This document shows, in pieces, positions 38,873 to 50,381 of a stretch of DNA of 64,000 nucleotides; position 1 is the stretch's first letter; each line of letters opens with the position of its first letter. The notes below the pieces were generated by a model. That model was not told the DNA's origin. It worked only from the letters and a program-made list of their open reading frames with translations, and did not search any database. Source of the DNA: Hyphomicrobiales bacterium. GTDB taxonomy: Bacteria; Pseudomonadota; Alphaproteobacteria; Rhizobiales; Rhizobiaceae. The stretch lies in assembly GCA_900473795.1 (NCBI GenBank), contig UCMT01000058.1:1-64000 (forward strand). Reading direction: 5' to 3'. Position numbers and translations under genes: made by a program.

Positions 38873-40284
38873 GCGGAATTTCCTGAAATACCTGAGAGTT
38901 CCTTCGGAAGGGCGGCAGCCCAGTATGTGATGCTGCCAGCCCCCAAGAGAACCACAAAGTCACCCGGTTGCGCAATGGCGGAGACGATCGGCGCGATCGC
39001 GTCCGGGCCATCGATGAAGCGCGCATCGCGGTGACCGCCAGCCTTGATGCGGGAGACGAGCTCCGGCGAATTGACCCCTTCGATCGGGTCCTCGCCGGCC
39101 GAATAGACGGGCGCAAGCAGCACTGTATCCGCATCGTTGAAGCAGGCAGCAAAGTCCTCGAAGAGGCTGTGCAGCCGCGAGAAACGATGCGGCTGGTGCA
39201 CGGCAATGACGCGGCCCTTACAGGCCTCGCGGGCGGCCTTCAGCACCGCCTTGATTTCGACCGGATGATGGCCATAGTCGTCGTAGACGCGCACATCGTT
39301 CCACTCGCCGGTGAAGGTGAAGCGCCGTTTCACACCACTGAAGGCCGCAATGCCCTTGGCGATATCGTCGGGCTTGATGCCGAGGCGCTGGGCAACGGCG
39401 ATCGCAGCGGTGGCGTTCGAGACGTTGTGCCGCCCCGGCATCGGCAGGCGCAGATCGGGCAATTTGATGACCTGACCAGTGCGGCGGCGGCGGATTTCCA
39501 CGTCGAAGATCGACGTCGCCCCATCCATGCGGATATTGGAATAGCGCACGTCGGCCTGCGGGTTTTCGCCATAGGTGATGACCTTGCGATCCTCGATCTT
39601 CGAGACCATGGTCTGCACCTCGGGATGATCCAGGCACATGACGCCGAAACCGTAGAACGGCACGTTCTCGACAAACTGGCGGAAGGCGGCACGCACGGCA
39701 TCGAAATTGCCGTAGTGATCGAGATGCTCCGGATCGATATTCGTGACGACAGCGATATCAGCGGGGAGCTTCAGGAAGGTGCCGTCGGATTCGTCGGCCT
39801 CCACCACCATCCACTCGCCCTCGCCCATGCGGGCATTGGTGCCGTAGGCGTTGATGATGCCGCCGTTGATGACGGTCGGGTCGAGCCCACCAGCTTCGAG
39901 AAGCGATGCGACCATCGACGTCGTCGTGGTCTTGCCGTGGGTCCCGCCGATCGCGATCGCATTGCGGAAGCGCATCAGTTCGGCGAGCATTTCGGCGCGA
40001 CGCACCACCGGCAGCAGTTTTTCGCGCGCGGCGATCAGTTCCGGGTTGCTCTTCTTGATGGCGGTCGAGACGACGACGACTTCGGCGTCGCCGATGTTTT
40101 CCGCCTTGTGGCCGACGAAGACCTCGATACCCTTGTCACGCAGGCGCTGAACGTTGGCGCTGTCGGACTGGTCGGAGCCCTGCACCCTGTGGCCGAGATT
40201 GTGCAGCACTTCGGCAATACCGCTCATGCCGATACCGCCGATACCGATGAAATGAACCAGGCCGATCGTCTGCGGCATCTTCAT
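38869..40284 (-). CDS. murC: UDP-N-acetylmuramate--L-alanine ligase
   Basis: Adds L-alanine to UDP-MurNAc using ATP in the cytoplasm. 471 residues: N-terminal Rossmann domain ([16 protein letters not shown]-like start, residues 8-25), ATP motif GTHGKTT (114-120), and C-terminal mur ligase domain ending with [11 protein letters not shown]. Overlaps both murG (4 bp) and murB (4 bp), so these three are tightly coupled. Confidence 0.96.
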   Translation of the reverse strand: MKMPQTIGLVHFIGIGGIGMSGIAEVLHNLGHRVQGSDQSDSANVQRLRDKGIEVFVGHKAENIGDAEVVVVSTAIKKSNPELIAAREKLLPVVRRAEMLAELMRFRNAIAIGGTHGKTTTTSMVASLLEAGGLDPTVINGGIINAYGTNARMGEGEWMVVEADESDGTFLKLPADIAVVTNIDPEHLDHYGNFDAVRAAFRQFVENVPFYGFGVMCLDHPEVQTMVSKIEDRKVITYGENPQADVRYSNIRMDGATSIFDVEIRRRRTGQVIKLPDLRLPMPGRHNVSNATAAIAVAQRLGIKPDDIAKGIAAFSGVKRRFTFTGEWNDVRVYDDYGHHPVEIKAVLKAAREACKGRVIAVHQPHRFSRLHSLFEDFAACFNDADTVLLAPVYSAGEDPIEGVNSPELVSRIKAGGHRDARFIDGPDAIAPIVSAIAQPGDFVVLLGAGSITYWAAALPKELSGISGNSA

Positions 40285-41405
40285 GAGCGTGTTTCCTTGA
40301 ACTGTGCAATCGTCGAACCGCTGGCAATAGCTTCAACCATGGCGGCAAGCAAGCGTGCGGCATCCGGTTTGCCCGCCTGTTTGGCGCTTGCGGCCATACC
40401 GGCGAGCTTGGCGGGGTTGTTCATGGCCTCCGTCAGGATACGGCTCAGTTTTTCGGCCGAAAGCTCTGCCTGAACGGTCACCTTGGCACCGCCGGTCGCG
40501 GCAAGTGCGGCCGCATTGGCCGCCTGATCGTGATCAAGCGCGTAAGGATAAGGCACCAGGATCGCCGGGCGGCCGATCACGGCTATCTCCGACACCGTGG
40601 AAGCGCCCGATCGGCAGATGACCAAGTGAGCCTTGGCGATCCGCTCCGCCATGTCGGTAAAGAACGGCGCAATGTCCGCGTTCATCTCGAGCTTGGCAAC
40701 GCAGCCTTCGACCATCGGCATGTCTTCGGCGCGGGCCTGCTGGGTGACGCGAAGGCGCGCCCGCAGGCTGTCGTCAAGCAGGCTGATTGCCGTTGGCACG
40801 CTCTTGGAAAAATACTGCGCGCCCTGGCTGCCACCGAAAACGACGAGGCGGAAATCTTCGCCTTCACCAGACGGCTGATACGGCACCTTGGCGGCGTCCA
40901 ACACCGCCGGCCGAACAGGATTTCCCGTCGTCACCGTCTTTGTCGCGTAGGGACCATTCGTTTCCGGCAGAAAACCGCCTGCGATAGCCTTGACGCGTTT
41001 GGCGAGTGCCTTGTTCGCCCGGCCCATGACGGCATTCTGCTCGTGGATCATCGAGGGAATGCCCATGCCGGTTGCGGCCAGCAGCGGCGGAATGGTCGGA
41101 TAGCCGCCGAAACCGACGACGACCTTCGGCCGGACCTTTGCCATCAATCGGCGGGCGATACGCACGCCGGACCAGAGCGTCCACAGCGAGCCGGCGACCT
41201 TCAACGGGTTCTTCGAGCCAATGGTTGCCGAAGGCACGACATGGATTTCATCGGCCGGGAATTTTCCCGCGTAGCGCTCCGCCCGACTGTCCGTCACCAG
41301 ATGGACGGAATAACCGAGCGCCTTCAACTCGTGCGCCAGCGCCTCCGCAGGAAACAGATGGCCGCCGGTGCCGCCGGCGGCGAGCATGATGATGCCTTTA
41401 CTCAT
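40281..41405 (-). CDS. murG: lipid I N-acetylglucosaminyltransferase
   Basis: Peripheral membrane glycosyltransferase that adds GlcNAc to lipid I, forming lipid II. 374 residues with the GT-B signature [16 protein letters not shown] at the N terminus (8-23), NAVMGRANK in the middle and the donor site [22 protein letters not shown]. Begins 9 bp after ftsW ends and overlaps murC by 4 bp. Confidence 0.96.
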   Translation of the reverse strand: MSKGIIMLAAGGTGGHLFPAEALAHELKALGYSVHLVTDSRAERYAGKFPADEIHVVPSATIGSKNPLKVAGSLWTLWSGVRIARRLMAKVRPKVVVGFGGYPTIPPLLAATGMGIPSMIHEQNAVMGRANKALAKRVKAIAGGFLPETNGPYATKTVTTGNPVRPAVLDAAKVPYQPSGEGEDFRLVVFGGSQGAQYFSKSVPTAISLLDDSLRARLRVTQQARAEDMPMVEGCVAKLEMNADIAPFFTDMAERIAKAHLVICRSGASTVSEIAVIGRPAILVPYPYALDHDQAANAAALAATGGAKVTVQAELSAEKLSRILTEAMNNPAKLAGMAASAKQAGKPDAARLLAAMVEAIASGSTIAQFKETRS

Positions 41406-41414
41406 GATCAGTCC

Positions 41415-42569
41415 TTACTCCGCCGGAACGCCCATGCCTGAGCGGAACAGGCTGCGCTCGACGGCGCGCTTTTCCGGGCGATGGCGGGTCAGCGCCAGGA
41501 TGAAGCCCGCCGTCACGCAGATCGCCACCATGGAGGAACCGCCATAGGAGATCAACGGCAGGGTCATGCCCTTGGCCGGCAGGAGCTCCAGGTTGACGCC
41601 GACATTGATCATCGACTGGATACCGATCTGCAGCACGAGGCCGGCAACGGCGAAGCGGGTGAAATCGTTGCGTTCGCGGAAGGCATGGGAAAGACCGCGC
41701 ATGACGAGGAAGGCGAAGATCAGCACGATGACCATGCAGAAGATAATGCCGAACTCTTCCGCCGCGACCGAGAAGATGAAGTCGGTGTGGCTGTCGGGGA
41801 TGATGCGCTTGACGATGCCCTCGCCCGGTCCCTGCCCCAGCCAGTCGCCGCGAATGATCGCCTCGCGCGCCGTATCCACCTGGAAGGTATCTCCCTCCCC
41901 GGTCAGGAACCGGTCGATACGGCCAGCCACGTGCGGCAGGATTGTGTAGGCGACCACCAGACCCCCGACCGCCGAACCGCCGAGCACGACGATCCAGAGC
42001 CAGGGCATGCCGGCCATGAAGAACATGCCGCCCCAGACAGCGGTCGTCAGGATCGTCTGGCCAAGATCGGGCTGCGCCACGAGCAGCGCCACGACGATGC
42101 CGTAAAGCAGGATGGCAAACAGGTTGCCTGGAATTTCCGGCTGGCGCGCATGCTCGGAGAACAACCAGGCGCAAACGACGACGAAGGCCGGCTTCATGAA
42201 TTCGGAAGGTTGAATCGAGAGACCCGCAAGCGAAACCCAGCGGCGAGATCCCTTGACCTCGGCACCGAAGAACAAGGCGAGCACCATGAGGGCAAGCGAA
42301 ACGAGAAGCAGGATCATCGCCGTTCGGCGCACCTGCCGCGGCGAGAGGAAGGAGATGCCGATCATCACCGCAAGCGACGGCAGAAGGAACGCGGCGTGCC
42401 TCTTGACGAAGTGGAAGCTGTCGAGATTGAGCCGCTCGGCCACCGCCGGGCTTGCGGCGAAGGACAGCATGAAGCCGATCCCCATCAACAGAATGAAGGT
42501 CGCCAGGAAGAACCTGTCGATCGTCCAGAACCAGTCGGCCACGGGGCCACGTTCGGCACGGCTTACCAT
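41415..42569 (-). CDS. ftsW: SEDS peptidoglycan polymerase FtsW
   Basis: Septal glycosyltransferase of the RodA/FtsW/SpoVE family, working with the class B PBP FtsI. 384 residues, about ten membrane helices, with QPDLGQTILTTAVWGGMFFMAG and the C-terminal SEDS signature LPLISYGGSSMVAIC. The conserved extracytoplasmic loop containing WLGQGPGEGIVKRIIPDSHTD holds catalytic residues. Lies between murD and murG. Confidence 0.95.
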   Translation of the reverse strand: MVSRAERGPVADWFWTIDRFFLATFILLMGIGFMLSFAASPAVAERLNLDSFHFVKRHAAFLLPSLAVMIGISFLSPRQVRRTAMILLLVSLALMVLALFFGAEVKGSRRWVSLAGLSIQPSEFMKPAFVVVCAWLFSEHARQPEIPGNLFAILLYGIVVALLVAQPDLGQTILTTAVWGGMFFMAGMPWLWIVVLGGSAVGGLVVAYTILPHVAGRIDRFLTGEGDTFQVDTAREAIIRGDWLGQGPGEGIVKRIIPDSHTDFIFSVAAEEFGIIFCMVIVLIFAFLVMRGLSHAFRERNDFTRFAVAGLVLQIGIQSMINVGVNLELLPAKGMTLPLISYGGSSMVAICVTAGFILALTRHRPEKRAVERSLFRSGMGVPAE

Positions 42570-42653
42570 CTCTTCGTCCCCTTCAACGGCGCGTCCGGCG
42601 CCAATCTGTCATCATCAGGGCCTATCGGCCCTCATAAACCGCAAGCTGCGGCC

Positions 42654-44045
42654 TCATATCAGCATCGTCACGCCGTCGATCGCAGCCACGTGACCGACGA
42701 AGGCATCGCCCCTGACTTCGAAGTTCTTATACTGGTCGAAGCTTGCGCAAGCCGGGGAGAGCATGACGGCGGATGGCCCTGCTTCGTCCTTCGCCGCGTC
42801 GGCAGCGGCATGGGCAACCGCCCGCTCCAATGTCCCGGAAATCTCGAACGGCACGGCCTCGCCCAGCATTGCCGCGAAAGCAGGCGCCGCCTCGCCGATC
42901 AGATAGGCCTTGGCGATCTTCGGGAAGAACGGCGACAGCGTCGTGATGCCGCCCTCTTTCGGCAGGCCGCCGGCAATCCAGTAGATCCGCTCATAGCTCG
43001 ACAAGGCGGGCGCTGCCGCATCCGCATTGGTCGCCTTGCTGTCGTTGACGAAAACCACCTGCCCCTTGCGGCCGACCGGCTGCATGCGGTGCTTCAGACC
43101 CGGGAAAGACGAGAGGCCCGTGAGGATGTCTGCCTGTGAGACGCCGACGGCAAGGCAGGCGGCAATCGCTGCCGCCGCGTTCTGGGCATTATGGCCGCCG
43201 CGCAGGGTCTGGATGCCATCGAGATCGGCAAACAGGCTGGTTGCTCCGGAAAGGGCCTGCAGGATCCGGCTGCCCTCGGCATAGAGACCATCCGCCAGCA
43301 CATGATGCCGCGAAATCCGCACGACCTTGGTGCCGGAGCGCTCGACCCGATCGGCGATCAGCCTCGAAAAACTGTCATCGACGCCGACAACGGCAACCCG
43401 GCTTCCGGCAACAAGACGTTCCTTGATATCGGCATAGTGCTGCATCGTGCCGTGCCGGTCGAGATGATCGGGCGTCAGGTTGAGCAGGATGCCGGCAGAC
43501 GGATTGATCGTCGGCGCAAGGTCGATCTGGTAGGACGAGCATTCGACGACGTAGAAGCGGCCGCTCTTCGGTGGATCGAGCGTCAAAACCGCCGTGCCGA
43601 TGTTGCCGCCGAGTTGGGTGTCGCGGCCGCTTGATTTCAGGATATGGGCAATCAGTGCCGTCGTCGTCGATTTGCCATTTGTGCCGGTAATCGCGATGAA
43701 AGGGCTATCCGGCGCATGGGCACGCCGTTCGCGCACGAAGAGTTCGACGTCACCGATGATCTCGACGCCGGCTGCATGAGCAAGATCGACGGTCCAGTGC
43801 GGCTTCGGATGCGTGAGCGGAACGCCCGGCGACAAAACGAAGGCGGAAAAGGCGCTCCAGTCCGCCTGTCGCAGATCAACGGTGCCGATGCCCTCGGAAA
43901 CCGCCTTGGCAACGCTCTCGGGATTGTCGTCCCAGGCTGTCACCTTGGCACCCCCGGCAACCAGCGCCTGCGCCGTCGCCAGGCCCGAACCGCCGAGGCC
44001 GAAAAGCGCGACCTGCTTACCCTGAAATGTCGTGACCGGGATCAT
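42654..44045 (-). CDS. murD: UDP-N-acetylmuramoylalanine--D-glutamate ligase
   Basis: Adds D-glutamate to UDP-MurNAc-L-Ala. 463 residues: N-terminal [17 protein letters not shown] motif [14 protein letters not shown] (about 115-128), [16 protein letters not shown] and C-terminal [17 protein letters not shown], all typical. Starts 6 bp after mraY ends. Confidence 0.95.
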   Translation of the reverse strand: MIPVTTFQGKQVALFGLGGSGLATAQALVAGGAKVTAWDDNPESVAKAVSEGIGTVDLRQADWSAFSAFVLSPGVPLTHPKPHWTVDLAHAAGVEIIGDVELFVRERRAHAPDSPFIAITGTNGKSTTTALIAHILKSSGRDTQLGGNIGTAVLTLDPPKSGRFYVVECSSYQIDLAPTINPSAGILLNLTPDHLDRHGTMQHYADIKERLVAGSRVAVVGVDDSFSRLIADRVERSGTKVVRISRHHVLADGLYAEGSRILQALSGATSLFADLDGIQTLRGGHNAQNAAAAIAACLAVGVSQADILTGLSSFPGLKHRMQPVGRKGQVVFVNDSKATNADAAAPALSSYERIYWIAGGLPKEGGITTLSPFFPKIAKAYLIGEAAPAFAAMLGEAVPFEISGTLERAVAHAAADAAKDEAGPSAVMLSPACASFDQYKNFEVRGDAFVGHVAAIDGVTMLI

Positions 44046-44051
44046 CGGCTC

Positions 44052-45152
44052 CTACCTCAGCTTCAGGGTCGCGAGGCCGACCATCGCGAGGATGACCGCG
44101 ATGATCCAGAAGCGGATGACGACCTGGCTTTCGGTCCAGCCCTTCTTCTCAAAATGATGGTGGATCGGCGCCATCAGGAAGACGCGCTTGCCGGTGCGCT
44201 TGAACCAGAAGACCTGGATGATCACCGACAGGGTTTCGATGACGAACAGGCCGCCGATGATGACCATGACGATCTCATGCTTGGTGGCGACGGCGACGGT
44301 GCCGATCAGGCCGCCCAAAGCGAGCGAACCGGTATCGCCCATGAAGATCGCCGCCGGCGGCGCATTGAACCAGAGGAAGCCGAGGCCTGCGCCGATGACG
44401 GCGCCGAGGATGACGGCGAGTTCACCGGTGCCGGGGACGAAATGGATCTGCAGGTAGTTTGCAAACACCGCGTTACCGGCAAGGTAGGCGATGATGCCGA
44501 AGGAGGCGGCGGCAATCATCACCGGCACGATGGCGAGACCATCGAGGCCATCGGTCAGGTTGACCGCATTGCCGGCGCCGACGATGACGAAACCGCCGAA
44601 CAGGATGAAGAAATAGCCGAGATTGAGGGTGAAGTCCTTGAGGAACGGGAATGTCAGCGACGAGCCGAAGGTCGAGCCGCTCGTTCCCGCGGACAAGGCG
44701 GTCCGCATCATGAAGAAGACGGCAATGGCGGCGATGACGAATTCGATACCCAGACGGGCCTTGCCGGAGAAGCCCTTGTCCGACTGCTTCGTCACTTTGA
44801 GATAATCGTCATAAAAGCCGATGGCGCCGAAACCGAGCGTCACAAGCAACGTCGAAACCACGTAGACGCTGGACAGATCGGCCCAGAGCAGCGAACTGCA
44901 GACGATGCCGGCGAGGATCATCAGGCCGCCCATGGTCGGCGTGCCGGCCTTCTTGAAATGCGTCTGCGGCCCATCTGCACGGATCGGCTGGCCTTTGCCC
45001 TGGCGGACACGCAGCGACGAGATCATCCGTGGTCCGAACAGGAAGACGATGATTGCCGATGTGAACAGGGCGGCGCCGGTACGGAAGGTGATGTACCGGA
45101 AGAGGTTGAAGAATTGAAAATGGTCCGCCAGTTCGACAAGCCAGATGAGCAT
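44052..45152 (-). CDS. mraY: phospho-N-acetylmuramoyl-pentapeptide transferase
   Basis: Integral membrane enzyme that transfers phospho-MurNAc-pentapeptide to undecaprenyl phosphate, making lipid I. 366 residues, about ten helices. Active-site aspartates occur in [11 protein letters not shown] and [14 protein letters not shown], and the His cluster in [13 protein letters not shown]. Separated from murF by 123 bp, a slightly larger gap than others in the cluster, which may hold an internal promoter. Confidence 0.96.
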   Translation of the reverse strand: MLIWLVELADHFQFFNLFRYITFRTGAALFTSAIIVFLFGPRMISSLRVRQGKGQPIRADGPQTHFKKAGTPTMGGLMILAGIVCSSLLWADLSSVYVVSTLLVTLGFGAIGFYDDYLKVTKQSDKGFSGKARLGIEFVIAAIAVFFMMRTALSAGTSGSTFGSSLTFPFLKDFTLNLGYFFILFGGFVIVGAGNAVNLTDGLDGLAIVPVMIAAASFGIIAYLAGNAVFANYLQIHFVPGTGELAVILGAVIGAGLGFLWFNAPPAAIFMGDTGSLALGGLIGTVAVATKHEIVMVIIGGLFVIETLSVIIQVFWFKRTGKRVFLMAPIHHHFEKKGWTESQVVIRFWIIAVILAMVGLATLKLR

Positions 45153-45275
45153 ATGGGACCTTTCCCCAAAGGTTCGTTGCAGGTGTCATCCATCAGAATC
45201 ACCGAATGGAAGAATAGCTGCGAAGTATCAAAAGTGTCAGCATGGAACATCGGCCGCGAAAGCCTTGTCCCAGCC

Positions 45276-46709
45276 TTATTCGGCGTGTCCCATCCCGGAT
45301 GAAGGCGGATATTTCTCAAGCAAAGCCGCAACGATCCTGCCGCAGCCGGTCCCCTTCGACGACTTGATCATCACCACGTCCCCGGCCGCGATCGAGCCGA
45401 GCGCAAATTGCTTCAGCTCATCGACCGTTTCACGGTATTCGACATGAAAATCCTCCGGCAGCGCATCGCGCAAATGCGCCATCTCCGGTCCGGCAAGCCA
45501 AACGTCGCGGATATCAGCTGCGACCAGCGGCACAGCAAGCTCGGCGTGAACCCTGCCCGCGAATTCGCCCATTTCCAGCATGTCGCCGAGAATGGCGATG
45601 CGCCGACCGCCTTCGGGCAGTTCGGCATCCTTGAGGAGCGCGATCGCGGCGCGCATCGATGCCGGATTGGCGTTGTAGCTTTCATCGATCAGAACGAGGG
45701 AACCCGATCCGATCGGCAGGCGGTGCCTTGCGCCCCGCCCCTTCTCCGGCTGCAAAGTCGCCAGAGCCGCAACCGCGGCATCCACGTCCGCCCCGGCGAG
45801 AGCCGCAGCGCCAATCGCCGCCAAGGCGTTCTCGCCAATGTGGCGGCCCGGCGCGCCCAGCTGGATCTCCAGCGTCCTGCCGCCGATCGCCGCCCAGAGC
45901 ACCGCCCCTTCCGACCCTCCGACAAACTCCACCATGCGGAAATCGGCCTTGGCGCTGCTGCCGAAGCTGTGCACATGGGCAACGCCCAGCGCGGTTGCCG
46001 CTTTTTCCAACGTATCGAACTGCTCGTTGTCGCGGTTGAGGATCACGTGGCCGTCGTCGACGAGGCCTTCCATGATCTCCGCCTTGGCAGAGGCGATCTC
46101 GCCGAGATCCTTGAAATTGCCGAGATGGGCCGCGGCGATCGTGGTGATGATCGCCACATGCGGACGGACCATATTGACCAGGGGCCGGATTTCATCGACG
46201 TGGTTCATGCCAATCTCGAAGATGCCGAAATCGGTATTCTCCGGCATGCGCGACAGGGTCAGCGGCACGCCCCAGTGATTGTTGAACGAGGCGACCGATG
46301 CATGCACGCGGCCGGACGGCGACAGCACGTGACGCAGCATCTCCTTGGTGGTGGTCTTGCCGACGGAACCGGTGACGGCGATGATCTTGGCGGCACTGCG
46401 GTCGCGAGCCGCACAGCCGAGCCGCACCATCGCCTCCAGCACGTCGTCGACGACAATCATCGGCGCGGTCAGCCGCCCGAGCGCCGGCAGTTTTGCTTCG
46501 CTGATGACCAGGAGCGCAGCTCCGTTGGCAATCGCGATGCCGGCATAGTCGTGGCCATCGACCCGGTCGCCCTTGATCGCAAAGAAAGCTTCGCCCTTGC
46601 CAATGGAGCGGCTGTCGATCGAGATGCCGGTGATGCCTTCAGGCAGGTTCCCCATCGGGCGACCGCGCATGGCCGCCATCAGGTCGCTTACTGTCCAGAG
46701 AAAGCTCAA
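45276..46709 (-). CDS. murF: UDP-MurNAc-tripeptide--D-alanyl-D-alanine ligase
   Basis: Adds D-Ala-D-Ala to the UDP-MurNAc tripeptide, completing the cytoplasmic precursor. 477 residues, ATP motif VTGSVGKTTTKEML (about 110-123) and MNHVDEIRPLVNMVRP, plus DESYNANPASMRAAI. The start codon is TTG at 46709, one base after the murE stop; no ATG fits the N-terminal sequence. This spacing suggests that ribosomes finishing murE re-start here. Confidence 0.94.
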   Translation of the reverse strand: MSFLWTVSDLMAAMRGRPMGNLPEGITGISIDSRSIGKGEAFFAIKGDRVDGHDYAGIAIANGAALLVISEAKLPALGRLTAPMIVVDDVLEAMVRLGCAARDRSAAKIIAVTGSVGKTTTKEMLRHVLSPSGRVHASVASFNNHWGVPLTLSRMPENTDFGIFEIGMNHVDEIRPLVNMVRPHVAIITTIAAAHLGNFKDLGEIASAKAEIMEGLVDDGHVILNRDNEQFDTLEKAATALGVAHVHSFGSSAKADFRMVEFVGGSEGAVLWAAIGGRTLEIQLGAPGRHIGENALAAIGAAALAGADVDAAVAALATLQPEKGRGARHRLPIGSGSLVLIDESYNANPASMRAAIALLKDAELPEGGRRIAILGDMLEMGEFAGRVHAELAVPLVAADIRDVWLAGPEMAHLRDALPEDFHVEYRETVDELKQFALGSIAAGDVVMIKSSKGTGCGRIVAALLEKYPPSSGMGHAE

Positions 46710-46710
46710 A

Positions 46711-48171
46711 TCATTGACCTCCCAATGCTTTTCTCAACTCGGCATGGTCGGAGAAAGGCAGGGTAACGGAGCCGATCGTCTGCCCTTCCTCATGCCCCTT
46801 GCCGGCGACAATGAGCGTATCGCCGGATGTCAACATGGCGACGGCAGCCTTGATCGCTTCCGCGCGGTCGCCGATTTCGGTCGCGCCCCTGGCCTCCGCC
46901 ATGATTTCGCTGCGAATGGTTGCGGGAACTTCCGAGCGCGGATTGTCGTCGGTGACGATCACCACGTCGGCAAGCCTTGTCGCTATTTCGCCCATGATCG
47001 GACGCTTGCCCTTGTCTCGGTCTCCGCCACAGCCGAAGACCAGGATGATCCGTCCGGTCGTGAACGGACGGACGGATGTCAGGACGTTTTCCAGCGCATC
47101 CGGCTTGTGGGCGTAGTCGACATAGGCCAGCGCGCCATCCCTGGTGTGGCCGACCAGTTCGAGTCGGCCTGACGCCCCTTGAAGCTTTTCGAGTGCCGCT
47201 ATCGCCGCCCTGGCGTCGACGCCGGTCGCCATGGCGAGACCGGCGGCAACGAGCGCATTGGAAACCTGGAAGTCGCCGGCCAGCGGCACATGCACCTCGA
47301 AAATCTCATCGCCGACATGAACCTCGGCGATCTGCTTGTGGCGGAAATGCTCGACGCGCTTCAGGCTCAGATAGTCGCCCTTGCGCCCGACGGTCAGAAC
47401 CTCGTGGCCGGCCGCCCTGGCTGCAGTGATCGCCGGTGCCGACCAGGCGTCGTCCGCGAAGATCACCGCCGGCGATCCTTTCGGCAGCACGCCGTCGAAC
47501 AGCCGCATCTTGGCCGCCATGTAGTCCTCGACGGTCGGATGGTAGTCCATGTGGTCGCGGCCGAGATTGGTGAACCCGGCGGCGGCAAGGCGCACGCCAT
47601 CGAGACGGCTCTGGTCGAGCCCGTGGCTCGACGCTTCCATGGCAGCGTGGGTGACGCCGGCATCGGCCAGTTCCGCGAGCAGCTTGTGCAAGGATACCGG
47701 ATCCGGTGTCGTCAGCGAGCCATAATCGTTGCGGCCGGGCGCGATGACGCCCGTGGTGCCGATCATTGCCGCGGCATGGCCGGAATGGGCCCATATCTGG
47801 CGGGTGAACGAGGCGACCGACGTCTTTCCGGCCGTCCCGGTGACCGCCACCATCGTCTGCGGCTGGCGCCCGTAGAAATTTGCAGCGGCAAGCGCCAGCA
47901 CGCGGCGGGGCGCCGAGGCGGCAAAAACCGGCGTTGAAGCATCGTTTGAGAGTTTAGCGCCTGCGACCACGGCGGCGGCGCCGCGCGCTATTGCGTCATC
48001 GATGAAGGTCTTGCCGTCGGCCCTGCTTCCCGAAAGCGCCACGAACAGCGCCCCGGGAACGACCTGCCGGCTATCCGCGGTGATGGCGGCAATGTCGATA
48101 TCGCCGGCGGCGGCGTTCAACTGCGCGGCAATTTCCGGGAAATCCTTCCCGATCAGGTCTTTGATCTTCAT
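46711..48171 (-). CDS. murE: UDP-MurNAc-L-Ala-D-Glu--meso-diaminopimelate ligase
   Basis: Adds the third amino acid to the stem peptide. 486 residues; ATP motif [13 protein letters not shown] (about 113-125) and, near residue 405, the DNPRSE motif whose Arg recognises meso-diaminopimelate rather than lysine, as expected for a Gram-negative cell. Separated from murF by one base and from ftsI by 63 bp. Confidence 0.96.
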   Translation of the reverse strand: MKIKDLIGKDFPEIAAQLNAAAGDIDIAAITADSRQVVPGALFVALSGSRADGKTFIDDAIARGAAAVVAGAKLSNDASTPVFAASAPRRVLALAAANFYGRQPQTMVAVTGTAGKTSVASFTRQIWAHSGHAAAMIGTTGVIAPGRNDYGSLTTPDPVSLHKLLAELADAGVTHAAMEASSHGLDQSRLDGVRLAAAGFTNLGRDHMDYHPTVEDYMAAKMRLFDGVLPKGSPAVIFADDAWSAPAITAARAAGHEVLTVGRKGDYLSLKRVEHFRHKQIAEVHVGDEIFEVHVPLAGDFQVSNALVAAGLAMATGVDARAAIAALEKLQGASGRLELVGHTRDGALAYVDYAHKPDALENVLTSVRPFTTGRIILVFGCGGDRDKGKRPIMGEIATRLADVVIVTDDNPRSEVPATIRSEIMAEARGATEIGDRAEAIKAAVAMLTSGDTLIVAGKGHEEGQTIGSVTLPFSDHAELRKALGGQ

Positions 48172-48234
48172 GGATGCACTTTTCAGTTATACCGACCCGC
48201 CGGGCGGCGAATCCTCCAGATTGTCATTCCATGG

Positions 48235-49980
48235 TCAATAAGACACAAGCAAGGCAGAACCGTCTTCCCCGAACTTCGGCTCCACGCCAAGAAGCGGCGC
48301 AGAGCGGCTGATGATGTCGTGCACCATCGGAGCTGCCGTGTTGCCTGCAAGTGCTGCGCCATTGCCCTTGTCGGTCTTCGGCTCGTCGATGAAGGTCAGG
48401 ACCACATAGCGCGGATTGTCGATCGGGAAGCCGGCCAGAAAGGCGTTGAAATTGGCGGCGCTCGAATAACGGCCGTTCACGACCTTGTCTGCGGTCCCGG
48501 TCTTGCCGCCGACATTGTAGCCCGGCACGCGCGCGTTCTTGCCGGAGCCATTGACGGCGTTCCAGCGGAACAGGAAGCGCATATCGTCACTGGTCGATTT
48601 CTTGATGACGGTCGTCGAGGCGGCCTCGGCCTCCGCCGCCGTGCGCGGCAGGAAGGTCGGTTCGATGAGGTGCCCGCCGTTCAACAGGGCGGCACCCGCC
48701 ACTGCGGTCTGCAAAGGCGTCGTGGAGACGCCGTGACCGAAGGAGATGGTGATCGAGTTGATCTTCTTCCATTCGCGGGGCTGGCTCGGCATCTTCACTT
48801 CAGGCAGTTCCGTCTGCATCTTGGAGAGCAGGCCCATCCTGGTCAGGAACTCCTTGTGAGCCGCGATGCCAACGATATCGGCCATCTTGGCCGTTCCGAT
48901 ATTGGATGAATACTGGAAGATCTCCGGCACGGTCAGAACACGATGCTTGCCGTGGAAATCCTTGATGGTGAAGCCGCCGATACGAATCGGGAACCGGGCA
49001 TCGAAGCTGTCCTTCAACGTCACCTTGCCGGAATCGAGCGCCATCGCGGTCGTAAACGACTTGAAGGTCGACCCCATCTCGAACGTGCCGTTCGACATGC
49101 GGTTCATCCAGCCTTCCTTGGCGCCATCGGCGGGCTTGTTGGGATCATAGTCGGGATAGGACACCATGGCGAGAATTTCGCCGGTCTTCACGTCCATCAC
49201 CACGCCGCCTGCGGCTAGCGACTTGAACTTTCCCATGGCATCGACGACGACATCGCGCAGGATGTTCTGCACGCGCAGGTCGATGGAAAGCTTGACCGGC
49301 TCGAGCTTCGCGTCGCTGGTCATGCCGATGGCGGCAAGATCGGCCAGTCCTTGGTTGTCGATCCAGCGTTCCATGCCGGCGATGCCGCGGTTGTCGACAT
49401 TGACGTGGCCGACGACATGCGAGGCCGTCGCTCCGCCGGGGTAGAAGCGGCGCTTTTCCGGCCGGAAGCCGATGCCGGGAATGCCGAGCGCCAGGATTTC
49501 ACTCTGCTGTTTCGGCGTGAGCTGGCGGCGCAGCCACTGGAACCGCGATTTGGATTTCAGCTTGTTGTAGATTTCCGCGACGTTGAGATTGGGCAGGACA
49601 GTCGACAATTGCTCGACGGCCTCGTCGGCATCGACGATCTTGTGCGGCTCGGCGTAGAGCGAGACCGTGCGGATGTCGGTCGCCAGGATTTCACCGTTGC
49701 GGTCGAGAATATCCGGGCGCGAGGCCATGAGATTATCGGCGCGACCGATGCTGGAAACCGTGTCGGGCTTCGCCAGACCGTACTGCACGAGGCGGCCGCC
49801 GATGACGCAATAGACAGCAGCGAAGCTGACGATGACGATCGCGACACGGCTTCTTGCCTGGTTGCTGCTCTTCTTGCGCGTTCCCTGGAACGGGATGCGG
49901 AGATCGCCAGGATGATTGTTGCCGCCGGCGGAGAAATGGGCCTTGCTCTTGACGACCATGATGCGGGACAGAAAAGACAT
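48235..49980 (-). CDS. ftsI: septal transpeptidase FtsI (PBP3)
   Basis: Class B penicillin-binding protein that crosslinks septal peptidoglycan with FtsW. 581 residues: cytoplasmic tail of about 40 residues, membrane helix (about 43-65), PBP dimerisation domain, and transpeptidase domain with SxxK in MGSTFKSF (near 303), SxN in YSSNIG (near 361) and KTG in GGKTGTADK (near 490). Its start overlaps the ftsL stop by one base (TGATG). Confidence 0.95.
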   Translation of the reverse strand: MSFLSRIMVVKSKAHFSAGGNNHPGDLRIPFQGTRKKSSNQARSRVAIVIVSFAAVYCVIGGRLVQYGLAKPDTVSSIGRADNLMASRPDILDRNGEILATDIRTVSLYAEPHKIVDADEAVEQLSTVLPNLNVAEIYNKLKSKSRFQWLRRQLTPKQQSEILALGIPGIGFRPEKRRFYPGGATASHVVGHVNVDNRGIAGMERWIDNQGLADLAAIGMTSDAKLEPVKLSIDLRVQNILRDVVVDAMGKFKSLAAGGVVMDVKTGEILAMVSYPDYDPNKPADGAKEGWMNRMSNGTFEMGSTFKSFTTAMALDSGKVTLKDSFDARFPIRIGGFTIKDFHGKHRVLTVPEIFQYSSNIGTAKMADIVGIAAHKEFLTRMGLLSKMQTELPEVKMPSQPREWKKINSITISFGHGVSTTPLQTAVAGAALLNGGHLIEPTFLPRTAAEAEAASTTVIKKSTSDDMRFLFRWNAVNGSGKNARVPGYNVGGKTGTADKVVNGRYSSAANFNAFLAGFPIDNPRYVVLTFIDEPKTDKGNGAALAGNTAAPMVHDIISRSAPLLGVEPKFGEDGSALLVSY

Positions 49981-50378
49981 CAGCGTGCCACCGAACCTGT
50001 TGCAATGTTATCCGTCTTTGCTGCCGGCTTCTTCGACTTGCTCTTGGCCATCCCCATCACTTCGAGAACGTCCTCCGGCGGCGGCAGATCGGCCTTCAGC
50101 ATCGGCAGTTCTTCCGGACGGGCGATCTGGGTCGAGGCGGTCGGCGCGAGCTGCAGGTCCTGCTGGTAGACGGTCACCAGCTTTTCAAGACGATTGGGCT
50201 GGGTGAGCAGAGCCCAGTCGGCGCGCAGCAGGTCGATCGTGTCTTCCTCGAGCTTGATCTCGGCCTCCAGCTTGCGCACTTCTTCAAGCTTGTTTTCCGC
50301 CTGGTGCTTGATCGTGTAAGTGACGGTCGCTGCGGCCGTCATGACGACGATCAGGACGATGTCAAAGGTACGCAACAT
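49980..50378 (-). CDS. ftsL: cell division protein FtsL
   Basis: Small bitopic membrane protein that, with FtsB and FtsQ, activates FtsWI. 132 residues: a membrane helix at the very N terminus (about 4-22), a coiled-coil region (about 25-55, HQAENKLEEVRKLEAEI) and a Pro/Lys-rich tail. Identity rests on these features and its place between rsmH (3-bp gap) and ftsI (1-bp overlap), as the sequence of FtsL is poorly conserved. Confidence 0.88.
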   Translation of the reverse strand: MLRTFDIVLIVVMTAAATVTYTIKHQAENKLEEVRKLEAEIKLEEDTIDLLRADWALLTQPNRLEKLVTVYQQDLQLAPTASTQIARPEELPMLKADLPPPEDVLEVMGMAKSKSKKPAAKTDNIATGSVAR

Positions 50379-50381
50379 GTC